Source: Bradyrhizobium frederickii (lineage in GTDB: Bacteria > Pseudomonadota > Alphaproteobacteria > Rhizobiales > Xanthobacteraceae). Taken from it: DNA of 64,000 nucleotides. Shown here piece after piece: positions 8,878 through 17,060 of the stretch. The notes below the pieces were generated by a model that saw nothing but the letters and a program-made list of their open reading frames with translations, did not search any database and was not told where the DNA came from. The stretch's first letter is position 1; each line of letters opens with the position of its first letter. The translations under genes and the position numbers were made by a program. Location: the NCBI RefSeq assembly GCF_004570865.1, contig NZ_SPQS01000004.1:310001-374000 (forward strand), in the 5' to 3' direction.

Positions 8878-9006
8878 GTGTCCCGGACGCGCTGCAGCGC
8901 TTTTGGGGATGCAGCGCTGAGCCGGGACGGCACCGAGACATGCGGCGCAGTGGGCCCCGGCTCTGCAGCGCATCGCCGAAGCGGCGCTGCACTGCGTCCG
9001 GGACAC
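8878..9006. repeat. Intergenic palindromic repeat
   Basis: Terminal inverted arms GTGTCCCGGACG (8878-8889) and CGTCCGGGACAC (8995-9006) enclose GC-rich, partly self-complementary sequence. This matches the style of short interspersed palindromes found between genes in Bradyrhizobium and relatives. It contains no coding frame of interest and may act as transcript-end structure for the preceding dehydrogenase gene. Confidence 0.65.
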
Positions 9007-9053
9007 GCGTCGCCTTTCCAACTCGCATTCGAAAAACATGGAGAGCAAATTCG

Positions 9054-9467
9054 ATGATCGATGCCAGATGCAGCTGCGGTGCTCTCGCGTTGTCGCTCCC
9101 GGGACCACCGCAGCTCGTCGTCGCCTGTCATTGCCTCGACTGCCAGCGACGGACCGGCGCGCCGTTCGGTGTCGGTGCCTTCTATCCGGCTGAGACCGTC
9201 ACGATCTCAGGAACGCCGAAGGAATACGTTCGGACAGCCGCAAGCGGCGGCAAGGTGCGCAGCTATTTTTGCCCCGACTGCGGCTCGACGGTCTATTGGC
9301 AAGCCGACAATCTGCCGGCGATGATCGGCGTTGCCGTCGGCGCGATCGCGGATCCGGATTTCCAGGCGCCGATCAGATCGGTGTTCGAGCAGTCGAAACA
9401 TGGCTGGGTGGAGATGTCAGGTGCCGAGCACTTCCAGCAAGGCAGCGTGGCGACGCGCTCGGCTTGA
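9054..9467 (+). CDS. GFA / CENP-V domain zinc-binding protein
   Basis: A 137-residue protein with the conserved zinc ligands of the Gfa family: CxC near the N-terminus (Cys6, Cys8), CHCLDCQ (Cys25, Cys27, Cys30) and FCPDCGS (about Cys72, Cys75). Family members were named for glutathione-dependent formaldehyde activation, but most have unproven roles. A ribosome site (GAGAG, 9041-9045) precedes ATG 9054; the open frame extends upstream through the palindromic repeat and that part is not coding. tRNA-Thr follows 14 bases downstream on the other strand. Confidence 0.88.
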   Translation: MIDARCSCGALALSLPGPPQLVVACHCLDCQRRTGAPFGVGAFYPAETVTISGTPKEYVRTAASGGKVRSYFCPDCGSTVYWQADNLPAMIGVAVGAIADPDFQAPIRSVFEQSKHGWVEMSGAEHFQQGSVATRSA

Positions 9468-9480
9468 GGATGTCAGAAGA

Positions 9481-9555
9481 TGGTGCCGGCTGAGGGGATT
9501 GAACCCCCGACCTTCGGTTTACAAAACCGCTGCTCTACCGCTGAGCTAAGCCGGC
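9481..9555 (-). tRNA. tRNA-Thr (anticodon TGT)
   Basis: Read on the minus strand, the acceptor arms GCCGGCT and AGCCGGC pair. The D arm (TAGCTCAGC), the anticodon loop with TGT, the T loop GGTTCAATCC and an encoded CCA end are all visible. TGT reads threonine ACA codons. Confidence 0.95.
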
Positions 9556-9668
9556 GACGCCTGAAAGACGCGGGCAGGGCCGGCAGGTGCCGGGGCTGTC
9601 CGTGCGCGTCGCAATACCAGACTTGATTGGAAAGTGCCAGAACCCGAAAGGTCGTCGCACCAGCATGA

Positions 9669-9695
9669 ATCAGGCGGCCCTCGGGGCCGCCTGAT
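9669..9695 (-). terminator. Hairpin terminator of the secreted-protein gene
   Basis: Inverted repeat ATCAGGCGGCC / GGCCGCCTGAT (9669-9679 and 9685-9695) with a short loop, located 23 bases past the stop codon of the minus-strand gene at 9718. Confidence 0.7.
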
Positions 9696-9717
9696 CTCTC
9701 GCATCGATTTGGATCGT

Positions 9718-10176
9718 CTACTGGCAGATGTGCCGACGGCCGTCTTGTCCCTTGAACCAGGTGCCGGGCGTGCAGACGAAGCCGTTGCGCTGGGCGTAGG
9801 TGCGGTTGTCCCAGGAGTTATTCCAGCGATTGTCGTAGGCGTAAGAATTGTCCCAGGCGCGGAACGGCGCGGTCGCGATGGCGCCGGCGGTGCCGATCGC
9901 GGCGCCGGCTACGCCGGCCGCGACGTCGGTCGGCCAGAAGCCGGTGCGGCTCCTGTTCCAGTCGTTATTCCAATCGCCATTGGTCTGGCGGTAGGCCACG
10001 CGGCGATGGCGATAGCCGCGATCAGTGTGGGGGTTTCCGGGGCCGAGATTCTGGCAGTTGGCGTTGGAAAATTGCGCCGAGCAGCGGCCGGGTTCATTGA
10101 CGACGGTCTGCGCCATGGCAGAGCCCACCAGCATGGTCGCCGCAATCGCCGTCGCTCCAAGAAGTTTGATCGTCAT
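9718..10176 (-). CDS. Small secreted Asn/Trp/Arg-rich protein
   Basis: A 152-residue protein with a signal peptide (MTIKLLGATAIAATMLVGSA, cut after AMA-Q). The mature part carries Cys at RCSAQ, NCQNL, FVCTP and ICQ, consistent with two disulfides. A glycine/alanine stretch (AAGVAGAAIGTAGAIATA, about residues 85-102) resembles a glycine-zipper or single membrane-seeking segment. The flanks are rich in Asn, Trp and Asp. It resembles the short envelope proteins common in Bradyrhizobium; no function is known. Confidence 0.75.
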   Translation of the reverse strand: MTIKLLGATAIAATMLVGSAMAQTVVNEPGRCSAQFSNANCQNLGPGNPHTDRGYRHRRVAYRQTNGDWNNDWNRSRTGFWPTDVAAGVAGAAIGTAGAIATAPFRAWDNSYAYDNRWNNSWDNRTYAQRNGFVCTPGTWFKGQDGRRHICQ

Positions 10177-10460
10177 GGTTGTTGGCTCCCATTTTGTTGA
10201 CGAGAGCTAAACGCTCACGGCGCCGGACGTTCCGGTGAAACCGGTGAATTTTCGAACGCCAAACGCTCAAACCGAGGTGAGCGCGCGGCGCGGTTCCGTG
10301 CGGCCGCGCCCTGCGCCGTTAACGCTTCGCTAGCCCGCTTTGCAGCATTTGAGCGGCGCGCAATCCCTACACGTTAGGCTTACCAGAAGTTGGCGAGCGG
10401 GCCTTAACCCTCTCTGCGTCGTGATCGGCTAGGTTGCAGCCGCATAACCGGGGTCTCCTC

Positions 10461-10943
10461 ATGCGCGCTGTAGCGCTCGCCGCCTTTCTGATCGGACTGC
10501 CTGCGACGGCGTTTGCCGGCGGCTTCGACGTCGTCATTCCCGGCCGTCCCGGCGTGCCGATCATCATCAACAACATCGACGCGTCCTATGCGGTGGTCGA
10601 GGGTGTCTGGGGCCTGGGCAAGAACCAGCAGGTGCAGCCCACGATCTATGGCGGACGCTATATCGCCGAGCGGCAGCCCGACAATGTCGGCCACTATTAT
10701 CCGACGCTGGGCCTGCGGCCCGGCTACGGCCGGCTCGAGGTCGAGCCCCCCGCAAACCGCAAATTGCCGAAGCCGGCCGAGAGCTATCACCAGAGCTGGG
10801 GCGCGCAATCGGCGCCGCTGCCGCCGCAGATGGACGTGCCCGTCGATCCGCCGCCGGTGATCCTCGCGCCCGAGATCAACAATCGTCCGCGGCCACCGCG
10901 ACCGCGGCCGCATGTCGAAGTCCCCGGCAAGCCGCCGGGTTAA
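10461..10943 (+). CDS. Secreted proline-rich hypothetical protein
   Basis: From ATG 10461 it encodes a 160-residue protein with a signal peptide (MRAVALAAFLIGLPATAFAG). The middle part is Tyr/Gly-rich and the C-terminus is Pro/Arg-rich (about residues 120-160), a composition typical of cell-wall or envelope-contacting proteins. The gap upstream (10177-10460) should carry the two divergent promoters. Function unknown. Confidence 0.75.
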   Translation: MRAVALAAFLIGLPATAFAGGFDVVIPGRPGVPIIINNIDASYAVVEGVWGLGKNQQVQPTIYGGRYIAERQPDNVGHYYPTLGLRPGYGRLEVEPPANRKLPKPAESYHQSWGAQSAPLPPQMDVPVDPPPVILAPEINNRPRPPRPRPHVEVPGKPPG

Positions 10944-10987
10944 GAAACGTCGAAATCCTACAAAACGAAAATCAACAGGAGAGAGTA

Positions 10988-11461
10988 ATGCGTCAGATGA
11001 TTTCGGGATTGGTCGCGGCGGCTGCCGTGATGTTCGCCGCCACCGCGCCGGCCGCGGCCTGCGGCTTCAATCCGTGCCAGCCGGTCGCGCCGGTCTATTC
11101 CGGCTGCAACACCGGCTGCGGCGGCTATGGGTACGGCTATGGCGCCTATGAGCGTCTCGCCGAGCCGACCACGCAATATTACTACGTCAACCAGGGCCCG
11201 ACCTACACCGGCCCGGGCGCCTTCGCGCCGTATCCGACCTACCGCGAAGACGCGGTCGTCGCGCCCGCCAATTACGGTTATGGCTATCGCGCCGCCGTGG
11301 CTCCCTATCACCGCCCTCACTACCGTCCGTACCGTTACGGCTACGGCCCGCGCTATGGCTATCTGCCGCGCGTGCACTACGGCCACGCTCCGCGCTACGG
11401 CTACGCCCACCGCCACGCGCCGTACTACGGCGGCCACCGTGTGCTGCGCCGCTATTACTGA
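10988..11461 (+). CDS. Secreted Tyr/Gly/His-rich protein
   Basis: A 157-residue protein with an SD-like CAGGAGAGAG just before the ATG. The signal peptide ends APAAA-CGF. The mature part has a cysteine cluster (CGFNPC, then SGCNTGCGG) followed by long Tyr-, Gly-, Arg- and His-rich low complexity (such as RYGYGPRYGYLPR). It lies 44 bases after the preceding secreted-protein gene and may be co-transcribed, ending at the terminator at 11483. Its function is not known. Confidence 0.75.
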   Translation: MRQMISGLVAAAAVMFAATAPAAACGFNPCQPVAPVYSGCNTGCGGYGYGYGAYERLAEPTTQYYYVNQGPTYTGPGAFAPYPTYREDAVVAPANYGYGYRAAVAPYHRPHYRPYRYGYGPRYGYLPRVHYGHAPRYGYAHRHAPYYGGHRVLRRYY

Positions 11462-11482
11462 TCTCTGATCGGTTCAGTTATG

Positions 11483-11517
11483 AAACGCCCGTCCGCGATG
11501 CGGACGGGCGTTTTGCT
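11483..11517 (+). terminator. Strong intrinsic terminator
   Basis: A perfect 14-bp stem (11483-11496 with 11500-11513, loop GAT) followed by TTTTGCTTTT, 22 bases downstream of the Tyr/Gly-rich protein gene. It is the clearest terminator in the window. Confidence 0.92.
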
Positions 11518-11525
11518 TTTCTTCA

Positions 11526-11639
11526 CCTCGCCCCGCTTGCGGGGAGAGGTCGGATTGCATCGAAGATGCAATCCGGGTGACGGCCGTCCTTGTGGAGACT
11601 CCCCCTCACCCCAACCCTCTCCCCGCAAGCGGGGCGAGG
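11526..11639. repeat. Nested palindromic intergenic repeat
   Basis: The outer arms are a perfect 24-base inverted repeat (11526-11549 and 11616-11639) built around CCCCGCTTGCGGGG. Inside is a second 11-base inverted repeat (11551-11561 and 11565-11575). The outer sequence is the kind of dispersed element seen many times per genome in rhizobia. It sits between two convergent genes and could also end transcription of rlmB. Confidence 0.8.
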
Positions 11640-11667
11640 GAGCGCAGTTGCGTCCGTGGCTCGCGGC

Positions 11668-12498
11668 CTACCGCTTCATCAGCCCCAGCCGGCTTGCCCC
11701 GACATAGAGCGCGAGCACGGCGGCATTCGACACGTTGAGGCTCTTGATCTCGCCGGGCATGTCGAGCCGCGCCACCACGCTGCAGGTCTCGCGGGTCAAT
11801 TGCCGCAGACCTTTTCCTTCGGCCCCTAGCACCAGCGCGAGCGGCTCGCGCAGCGCGACATCCGAGAGATCCTCGCTGCCTTCGCTGTCGAGCCCGACGG
11901 TCTGGAAGCCGCGTTCGTTCAGCTCGGTGAGCGCACGGGCGAGGTTTTGCACGGTGACCATTGGCACCAGTTCGAGCGCGCCTGAAGCGGCCTTCGCCAG
12001 CACGCCGGTCGCTTCCGGACTGTGGCGCGCGGTGGTGACGATCGCCTTGACCGCGAACGCTGCGGCCGAGCGCAGGATGGCGCCGACATTGTGGGGGTCG
12101 GTGATCTGGTCGAGCACCAGCACCATGCCCTCCTGCTTCAGGGTCTCGATATCGGGCGAGGGCAGGGGATCGGCTTCGGCGAGCAGGCCCTGGTGCACGG
12201 CGTCGGGCGAGAGCAGACGGTCGATCTCCTGAGGCCGAACGATCTCGGGCGTGACTGGGGTCGCGATGTTGTCGTCCGCGAGCCGCTTCGCCGCGTTCTC
12301 GGTCAGCGTCAGCTTGCGGATCCGCCGCTCCGGATTGGCCAGCGCCATGGTGACGGTGTGCCAGCCATAGAGGATGGCCGGCCCGTCGGGGTGCGAATCG
12401 CGGTCCCGCCAGGCTGGCCGGCCGGCCGATTTGCCTGGTCTCTTGAAGGGCTTAGCCCCGCCGCGGGGACCCTTTGGTGCGAATTTTCGATCCTTCAT
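11668..12498 (-). CDS. rlmB: 23S rRNA (guanosine-2'-O)-methyltransferase RlmB
   Basis: A 276-residue SPOUT-class (TrmH family) methyltransferase. From MKDRKF there is a basic Gly/Lys/Arg-rich leader (about residues 1-40), then the RNA-binding substrate domain (AILYGWHTVTMALANPERRI), then the SpoU catalytic domain. The knot motifs are LVLDQITDPHNVGAILRSAA (motif 1 with the N-x-G-A-I-x-R core), LVLGAEGKGLR (motif 2) and PGEIKSLNVSNAAVLALY (motif 3). The family methylates G2251 of 23S rRNA in E. coli. The start at 12498 is chosen because upstream residues have no family resemblance. Confidence 0.93.
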   Translation of the reverse strand: MKDRKFAPKGPRGGAKPFKRPGKSAGRPAWRDRDSHPDGPAILYGWHTVTMALANPERRIRKLTLTENAAKRLADDNIATPVTPEIVRPQEIDRLLSPDAVHQGLLAEADPLPSPDIETLKQEGMVLVLDQITDPHNVGAILRSAAAFAVKAIVTTARHSPEATGVLAKAASGALELVPMVTVQNLARALTELNERGFQTVGLDSEGSEDLSDVALREPLALVLGAEGKGLRQLTRETCSVVARLDMPGEIKSLNVSNAAVLALYVGASRLGLMKR

Positions 12499-12705
12499 GG
12501 GCTCGCTTGTGTCACGGGTCCCGGAATATGGCAATTTGAGTGCCCGCGAGGGCGATTTTAGCTGTTCGCCTCGGTTGACTTTGCCCCACCGCATCGCCCA
12601 TAAACGCGCCCGGTCGCACCCCCATCCGGGCTGTCGCGGCCTTCACGTTCCATGGCCGTCTTCGGTCCGCCGGCAAGGTCCGGCCCGATTGTGCTGCCGT
12701 CGAGC

Positions 12706-12791
12706 GGGGGAGTGTCCCGAGTGGCAAAGGGAGCTGACTGTAAATCAGCCGCCTCATGGCTTCGCAGGTTCGAGTCCTGCCTCCCCCACCA
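12706..12791 (+). tRNA. tRNA-Tyr (anticodon GTA)
   Basis: A class II tRNA with a long variable arm. The acceptor arms GGGGGAG and CTCCCCC pair, the anticodon loop contains CTGTAAA (GTA), the T loop is GGTTCGAGTCC, and CCA is encoded. Directly downstream the sequence becomes AT-rich and gene-poor, so this tRNA may mark the boundary of acquired DNA. Confidence 0.96.
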
Positions 12792-13117
12792 TCTAACTAT
12801 ATGTGAATACGGATATATTTAGATTTTCGGATGTGGTGCTTGAGCGCGGAGCGGTTGACCCGACGACCTAGGTCAGCGCTGTCGCGCCTGGTGCCCTAGT
12901 GCTATCGAGCTCCGTGAAATGTAAGCAGGCAGACCGGCGGGCTGAATTTTTCGGATCAGCTCCTAGGATTTTGTATTCCGCACATGGGCTCTGCATTGTT
13001 CGATTGACGGCATTTGCGCTCCTCCACGTGGCCAGCCTCAGGAAACCGTTGGGAAGCTCAAAGTTCAATATTGCTCTAGGGCTGTGGTCTTGAAGCAAAG
13101 GCTGATATCCGCCCCCT
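12792..13117. other. Gene-poor stretch after tRNA-Tyr
   Basis: Apart from short chance frames I see no gene here. The first ~45 bases are AT-rich with TATA-like runs (ATATGTGAATACGGATATAT), unlike the chromosome to the left. No copy of the tRNA 3' end was noticed within the window. Confidence 0.5.
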
Positions 13118-13333
13118 TCAAGAGTCTAGATGCTTTCTCTGAATGACCTCCATTACGCGCTCTTTCAAATCATGGAGCTCCGTAGTCGACATCTGCTGTG
13201 CATCGAGGTGCCATAACCTGGCTTGCTCCTTTGGCTGAGCCCCCGATAGCGTTTTGATCTGAATCGACCGGGTCATGGGCGGAAAGAGGTGTTTTAAGGT
13301 GCAAACTAGCTTGGAATGAAGGCGCTTTTGCAT
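13118..13333 (-). CDS. Possible small hypothetical protein
   Basis: From ATG 13333 (with GGGGAT a few bases upstream) the minus strand encodes 71 residues starting MQKRLHSKLVCTLKHLFPPM and ending in a charged helix (STTELHDLKERVMEVIQRKH). The frame stays open 110 codons further upstream without a convincing start. It could be a real small gene or the remnant of a longer one. Unrecognised. Confidence 0.35.
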   Translation of the reverse strand: MQKRLHSKLVCTLKHLFPPMTRSIQIKTLSGAQPKEQARLWHLDAQQMSTTELHDLKERVMEVIQRKHLDS

Positions 13334-13895
13334 GCGATCCCCGTTCCGCTGAACAAGCGGCAATCGGGAAAAGTTGGCATATGCCGTCTTTGCAGGATGG
13401 TCAATTTTGCTCACTTTCAACGGGCAGACCGGATTTCGCCGGCGCCTGCCGCTCCTGAAACTCCGTGGGTATTCCTCCGCAAATTTTTCAAAAGCGCTTC
13501 CTTTGAGCCCGGTCACCCGTGAGCGCCGCTTGCTGACGTGCCGCCGCTTCAAGCCGGCGGAGTTGTGCGGGGGGTAGTCTGCATGTCGCCTGCTTTCATC
13601 GCAGCGGCGGAATCTCGTTTCGATCGCGGTGGCGATCGGCATGTCAGTCTGGCGGGCGGCTGCGGCCAAGAACGTCGAGACCTATGGTTCGGCGCGCTCG
13701 CAATTGAGCAGTTGCCAGAGTTGTTGCGGCCTCAGCAGCGGCAGTGGCCCAGGACCGGTCACTAGCTGGGCTCGGGGCAACGGGGCCACTGCGCTTTCTT
13801 CAATAGCAGGCATTGCAACCCTCGCCCAGATTGAGGGCCATTGGCTGGCGTTAGAGTAGCGACGAGCCGTTAGGCCAACGGTCGTGCGAACTGTT
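13334..13895. other. Stretch without a convincing gene
   Basis: Several overlapping short frames on both strands, none with a good start site, family resemblance or consistent codon use. The stretch looks like decayed coding DNA in the gene-poor zone behind tRNA-Tyr. Confidence 0.4.
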
Positions 13896-14438
13896 TCAAC
13901 CCGCACCACGAGGATTGACAACCGTATAGCCACGCAATGATCGTGGATGCATTCTCGTCGCGCGTCCGCCTGAGTTGGCGTCATACGCCATCCAAACATC
14001 GCCTTCGAGATGCTGTTCCAGAACGAAGACATGCCCGCGCCGCGCCGCGACCATTCCGGGCGCGGGCGAGGTGCGCGGGAAGCGTAGCCAATTGGCGGCG
14101 AGATTTAATTCAGGCACGACACGACCAAACACTCGCAGCGCTGCGCCACAACCGCAGAATGAAGACGGGCAGCCGGCCGGCCGACCGCCGACGATCCGGG
14201 TCTCAGCACGGGCATTCACCCCCGCTGCGCTGCTCGACGGGGTTAGTGCGAGTTGCTTTGAGCGATACGCCTGCAGTGAGTGGTGTAAAACTTGTTGGCG
14301 GCGCGCCTGCGTGGACGAGAAGTCACATGGCATGATGACATTGCACTCGGGCGCTTGGCTGATGCGGTAAGGTCTTGCTTCTGAACAGATCGTGCTGATG
14401 ACAACGAAGAAACACGCAGGAAATACTTGTTTGAACAT
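13896..14438 (-). CDS. Secreted hypothetical protein
   Basis: A 180-residue protein starting at MFKQVFPACFFVVISTICSE, a short signal peptide. The C-terminal half (about residues 80-180) is the most protein-like part: ETRIVGGRPAGCPSSFCGCG, then LNLAANWLRFPRTSPAPGMV and HVFVLEQHLEGDVWMAYDAN, ending in RSLRGYTVVNPRGAG. The CGCGAALRVFGR segment and the later H and N residues give it the look of an NlpC/P60- or CHAP-like fold, but that is only an impression and no family is claimed. It is isolated, with no operon partner. Confidence 0.65.
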   Translation of the reverse strand: MFKQVFPACFFVVISTICSEARPYRISQAPECNVIMPCDFSSTQARRQQVLHHSLQAYRSKQLALTPSSSAAGVNARAETRIVGGRPAGCPSSFCGCGAALRVFGRVVPELNLAANWLRFPRTSPAPGMVAARRGHVFVLEQHLEGDVWMAYDANSGGRATRMHPRSLRGYTVVNPRGAG

Positions 14439-14768
14439 TGCAGGACTCCGAGCTGAGATCCTGCCCCGCCCCAAGCAACAACTAATTTTTGGGCTGAAAA
14501 GAGGCTAAAATGACAGCAATCCCGCTACGGGCTTGTCAATCCTCACGGCCAGACGGGAGAACTCGCTGAGGGAGTGCGCCTTGAATCCTTTGCACTGACC
14601 AAGCCTCCCGCGGGTCAAAGCGTTGATGCGCTCCAGGCCAGCCAACACCCGGTTTGCTCTCAATCGCGGACACTGAGAGCGCTCAGCTTTGCTATCGGCA
14701 GGCGGTCGACTGGAGTGGTTGGCGTGGAAAATTCGCGCGCCTGGCGACTATAGCGCGGCGAATTGCGA
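14439..14768. other. Intergenic stretch, one unstarted frame
   Basis: The minus strand holds an open run of about 50 codons (roughly 14,660 to 14,505, reading LERINALTRGRLGQCKGF and onward) without a credible start. It may be the 3' end of a decayed gene. Nothing else is seen. Confidence 0.35.
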
Positions 14769-15071
14769 TCACTGCATTTTTCGCCCGAGGTCTCTCAGCA
14801 GCGTGTGGAGAAAGTCGCTGGCATGGTCGTATTGAGCGTTGCCGTTCGTGATTTGACGAACGAGCGGATCCTTTAACCGACCGACGGCTTCGGAGCCGAC
14901 CAGCTCAGTTCTGTCCGACCACTGCAGCAGTAAAGTATCGGGTACATCCTCTGCAGATCCGAACAGCCTTAAGCAATGTTCGCCCTGAGACTTATGATCG
15001 TGATGAGCCTTCGCCGCATAGAAAGCGAGCAGCCCACGGAAAGCATCACGGGAAACAGCAGGTCTTCCCAT
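14769..15071 (-). CDS. Hypothetical protein, 100 residues
   Basis: The protein begins MGRPAVSRDAFRGLLAFYAA and is predicted mostly helical and soluble, with a His-rich AKAHHDHKSQGEHC segment (about residues 20-33). A weak purine-rich site precedes the ATG on the minus strand. Codon use is acceptable for the genome. No family recognised; no neighbour within 300 bases. Confidence 0.5.
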   Translation of the reverse strand: MGRPAVSRDAFRGLLAFYAAKAHHDHKSQGEHCLRLFGSAEDVPDTLLLQWSDRTELVGSEAVGRLKDPLVRQITNGNAQYDHASDFLHTLLRDLGRKMQ

Positions 15072-15689
15072 TTGAAGTACCCCCGGAAAAATAGATTCTC
15101 AGTAATAGATTCTCAGTAAAAGCAATCTGCAGCCTCAGCGCGGGAAAATCTAGCAAAAATTCAATTCGCCCAAGGCTCCATTAAAGTACTTCATGATCGC
15201 GATTAAACCGAACGGTCAGTGCTCATTACCTGTTTTATAAAAAGCCTCTCTCGAACACATCGGTGCTGGTTTTAATCCAGCCAGCATCTGGGAATCCCGC
15301 GCGCCCGATCCCTCGCTGCTCGGGACCCTCGCGCGCGCGGCGACGACGCTGACCGCCGTTCTTCCGAGCGCCGTGCTTCCGCCCTTCGGACTCTCTCGCG
15401 GAGTCGCTTCAATTGAGCCAGCAGGCCAACGAGTTCGGTCCTTGTGTCATTCAGAACAACCAGGCTGCACACCTTACCACTCACTAAAACACCCTCTGCC
15501 GAATTCCGTGACGGGAAGCTTGGCTGCGTGATGACGGCCAAGAACGTCTAAGCGATGGAGTCTCGAGCGTCCGTTCGCTCTACGACGATACCCCGAAATG
15601 TTTCCGATGTTCCGATGCGTTGCAACCGAAATGCCTGCACCGAGAACATGGGAATGAACGCACTCTCTCAAGCGGCTCCGGCATTTGCA
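15072..15689. other. Stretch without a convincing gene
   Basis: AT-rich for its first 170 bases (about 15,090-15,260), then GC-rich. The best frame is a minus-strand 89-codon one (15272-15541) containing an Arg/Glu-rich helix (LVGLLAQLKRLRERVRRAEA); it could be a small gene but its tail is extremely basic and looks like a read-through. I do not call it. Confidence 0.35.
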
Positions 15690-15905
15690 TCAGCACGAGG
15701 GAATAGCACCAAGCACATCCGACGTCCGAACGAATGGCTCGTCGACCCAGGCCTCGCGGGCGAACCAGTTGTGATTGGCCTCACAGATTGGACAACGAGT
15801 ATTGCCGAAAAAGACGATGCTCCGAAGGAAAGTCTCGCGATCGGACTTGATGCCGGTAGGAATGGCGCGACCCGTTTGCGGACAGTTGACCATGATCATA
15901 CCCAT
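15690..15905 (-). CDS. Small conserved-type protein with CPIC zinc-knuckle-like motif
   Basis: A 71-residue protein from MGMIMVNCPQTGRAIPTGIK, with a second cysteine pair in TRCPICEANHNWFAREAW. The layout (an N-terminal CPxTG, a central hydrophobic strand, then CPxCxxxHxWFAxxAW) matches a family of short cytosolic proteins that I recall as frequent in Bradyrhizobium and relatives. It probably folds around a metal, but the number of cysteines is low for a full zinc ribbon. The longer open frame upstream is not needed. Confidence 0.7.
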   Translation of the reverse strand: MGMIMVNCPQTGRAIPTGIKSDRETFLRSIVFFGNTRCPICEANHNWFAREAWVDEPFVRTSDVLGAIPSC

Positions 15906-16623
15906 ATGTGCCTCCCTCAAACATATTGCTGAACAAAAAGGGCCGGTCGGCTGGAGTGCGCTTTCGTCGGTGCGGGTGACTTGGGGGGCATCGCACCTGG
16001 GGTCGTTGTTCGAGCAATGGGCAGCTTGCTCGTGACGACGCTTCTCCAACCGACCGGATCTCCTGCTTGGCGAATTCCTGGGATACTGCCGACTTGGGGC
16101 TCGGCAAGCCTGAATGATGCTTCGACCTCAACCGAAAGCTTCTGGGAGGTCCCTCACAATTATCTTGTCCAAATCCTCGCGACTCGAGATCCCCGCGACT
16201 CGAGTCGAATATTCTGCTCGCAACGAAACCATTATCTTCTTGACGGAAAGATCAGCCCACCGGATCACTGGTCGCACTCCCCTCGCACGCGGTTCGTTAA
16301 TATTTCTCTGTTTGCATTTAATGTGCAAATCAAATCTGCGCTGTCGGTCCGGTTTGCGACTCTCGGCCGATTTATTTTTTGCGGCGGCGCGGGAGCGATG
16401 TCATCGATCGAAAACGTCGGCCCATTCCAGCAAATTCGGTATCTCCGATTCTTGGCCATCGGTCCGGTGCGCGCCGATCGAGCCTTTTGGTAGCGGAGGG
16501 TCGGTGCGCGGTTCAAATATGAAATAAATTTTGATTATATGGTAAAGCGCGTAAATCTCGTTGTTAATGGCTGCCGTTCACGTAAGCTGAGCTCGTCCCA
16601 GGTTCGTTCGGCTGGAGGAGACA
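15906..16623. other. Gene-poor stretch before the polysaccharide locus
   Basis: No frame on either strand is convincing; two overlapping minus-strand frames (16128-16328 and 16265-16516) share the same DNA, so at most one could be real. The last ~120 bases (16,500-16,620) become AT-rich and probably carry the promoter of the gene at 16624. Confidence 0.4.
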
Positions 16624-16866
16624 ATGTGGAATTTAACTCTTGGCGAGTACGACCTCGCCCCTGATGCCCCGCAGTTGGCCCAGATGCGCGCGGAATTGGC
16701 AAGTATCGGCGAGAAGGAGCGCATTCTGCGAGAACGCGGTGCCGATCGTGAGGCCTATCGGTATCTCTTGGATGCTCATCGGTTGAGCGCGAGCGAGCTT
16801 TCGTTGAGAGCAGGTGTTGAACATTTCTCCGCGGGGAGGGACGAGGGCCGGTCAGCCGCGGCATGA
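16624..16866 (+). CDS. Small helical protein preceding the kinase gene
   Basis: An 80-residue protein with a strong ribosome site (GGAGGAG, about five bases before ATG). It begins MWNLTLGEYDLAPDAPQLAQ and is otherwise helical and charged (ELASIGEKERILRERGADRE), with an Ala/Arg/Gly-rich tail. Codon use looks coding. It has no signal peptide and no recognised family. Its position directly ahead of an RRE-like/kinase gene makes it a candidate substrate or partner of that enzyme, but an ordinary small protein is equally possible. Confidence 0.55.
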   Translation: MWNLTLGEYDLAPDAPQLAQMRAELASIGEKERILRERGADREAYRYLLDAHRLSASELSLRAGVEHFSAGRDEGRSAAA

Positions 16867-17060
16867 CTGACCGGAATTGTTATTTCGAAACGAGACCGAT
16901 TGGGCGAGTTGTGCCCGGCAGACGGGAATTGCCGGGCCGCGACCGGTCAGATTGTACTTCGTTCGGTGCCGAGCGCCGCGACGACAGCGTCCCAGACGCT
17001 GGCGTCGCCGCATCGGTACTGGCGAGGCGGATTTCTTCACATTGGTTGGAGCCATGCTGA
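16863..17060 (+). CDS. Possible 65-residue linking ORF (candidate peptide)
   Basis: This frame starts at an ATGA overlapping the stop of the gene at 16624 and ends at a TGA inside an ATGCTGA that also holds the kinase start at 17054. Such back-to-back overlaps usually indicate translational coupling. The product (MTDRNCYFETRPIGRVVPGR and onward) is basic, with three Cys, and ends HWLEPC. In another frame the same DNA could be a 59-residue extension of the kinase, so only one reading can be right. Confidence 0.3.
   Translation: MTDRNCYFETRPIGRVVPGRRELPGRDRSDCTSFGAERRDDSVPDAGVAASVLARRISSHWLEPC

Noticed and set aside
7221..9131. 636-codon open frame on the minus strand across the dehydrogenase
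   Set aside because: It is the antisense shadow of the PQQ protein; composition is Arg/Gly-rich and no domain is seen.
15272..15541. 89-residue basic minus-strand protein
   Set aside because: Tail is extremely Arg-rich, no ribosome site, no conserved pattern; not supported enough to call.
16128..16516. Two small minus-strand genes
   Set aside because: They overlap in different frames on the same DNA and have no SD or family resemblance.
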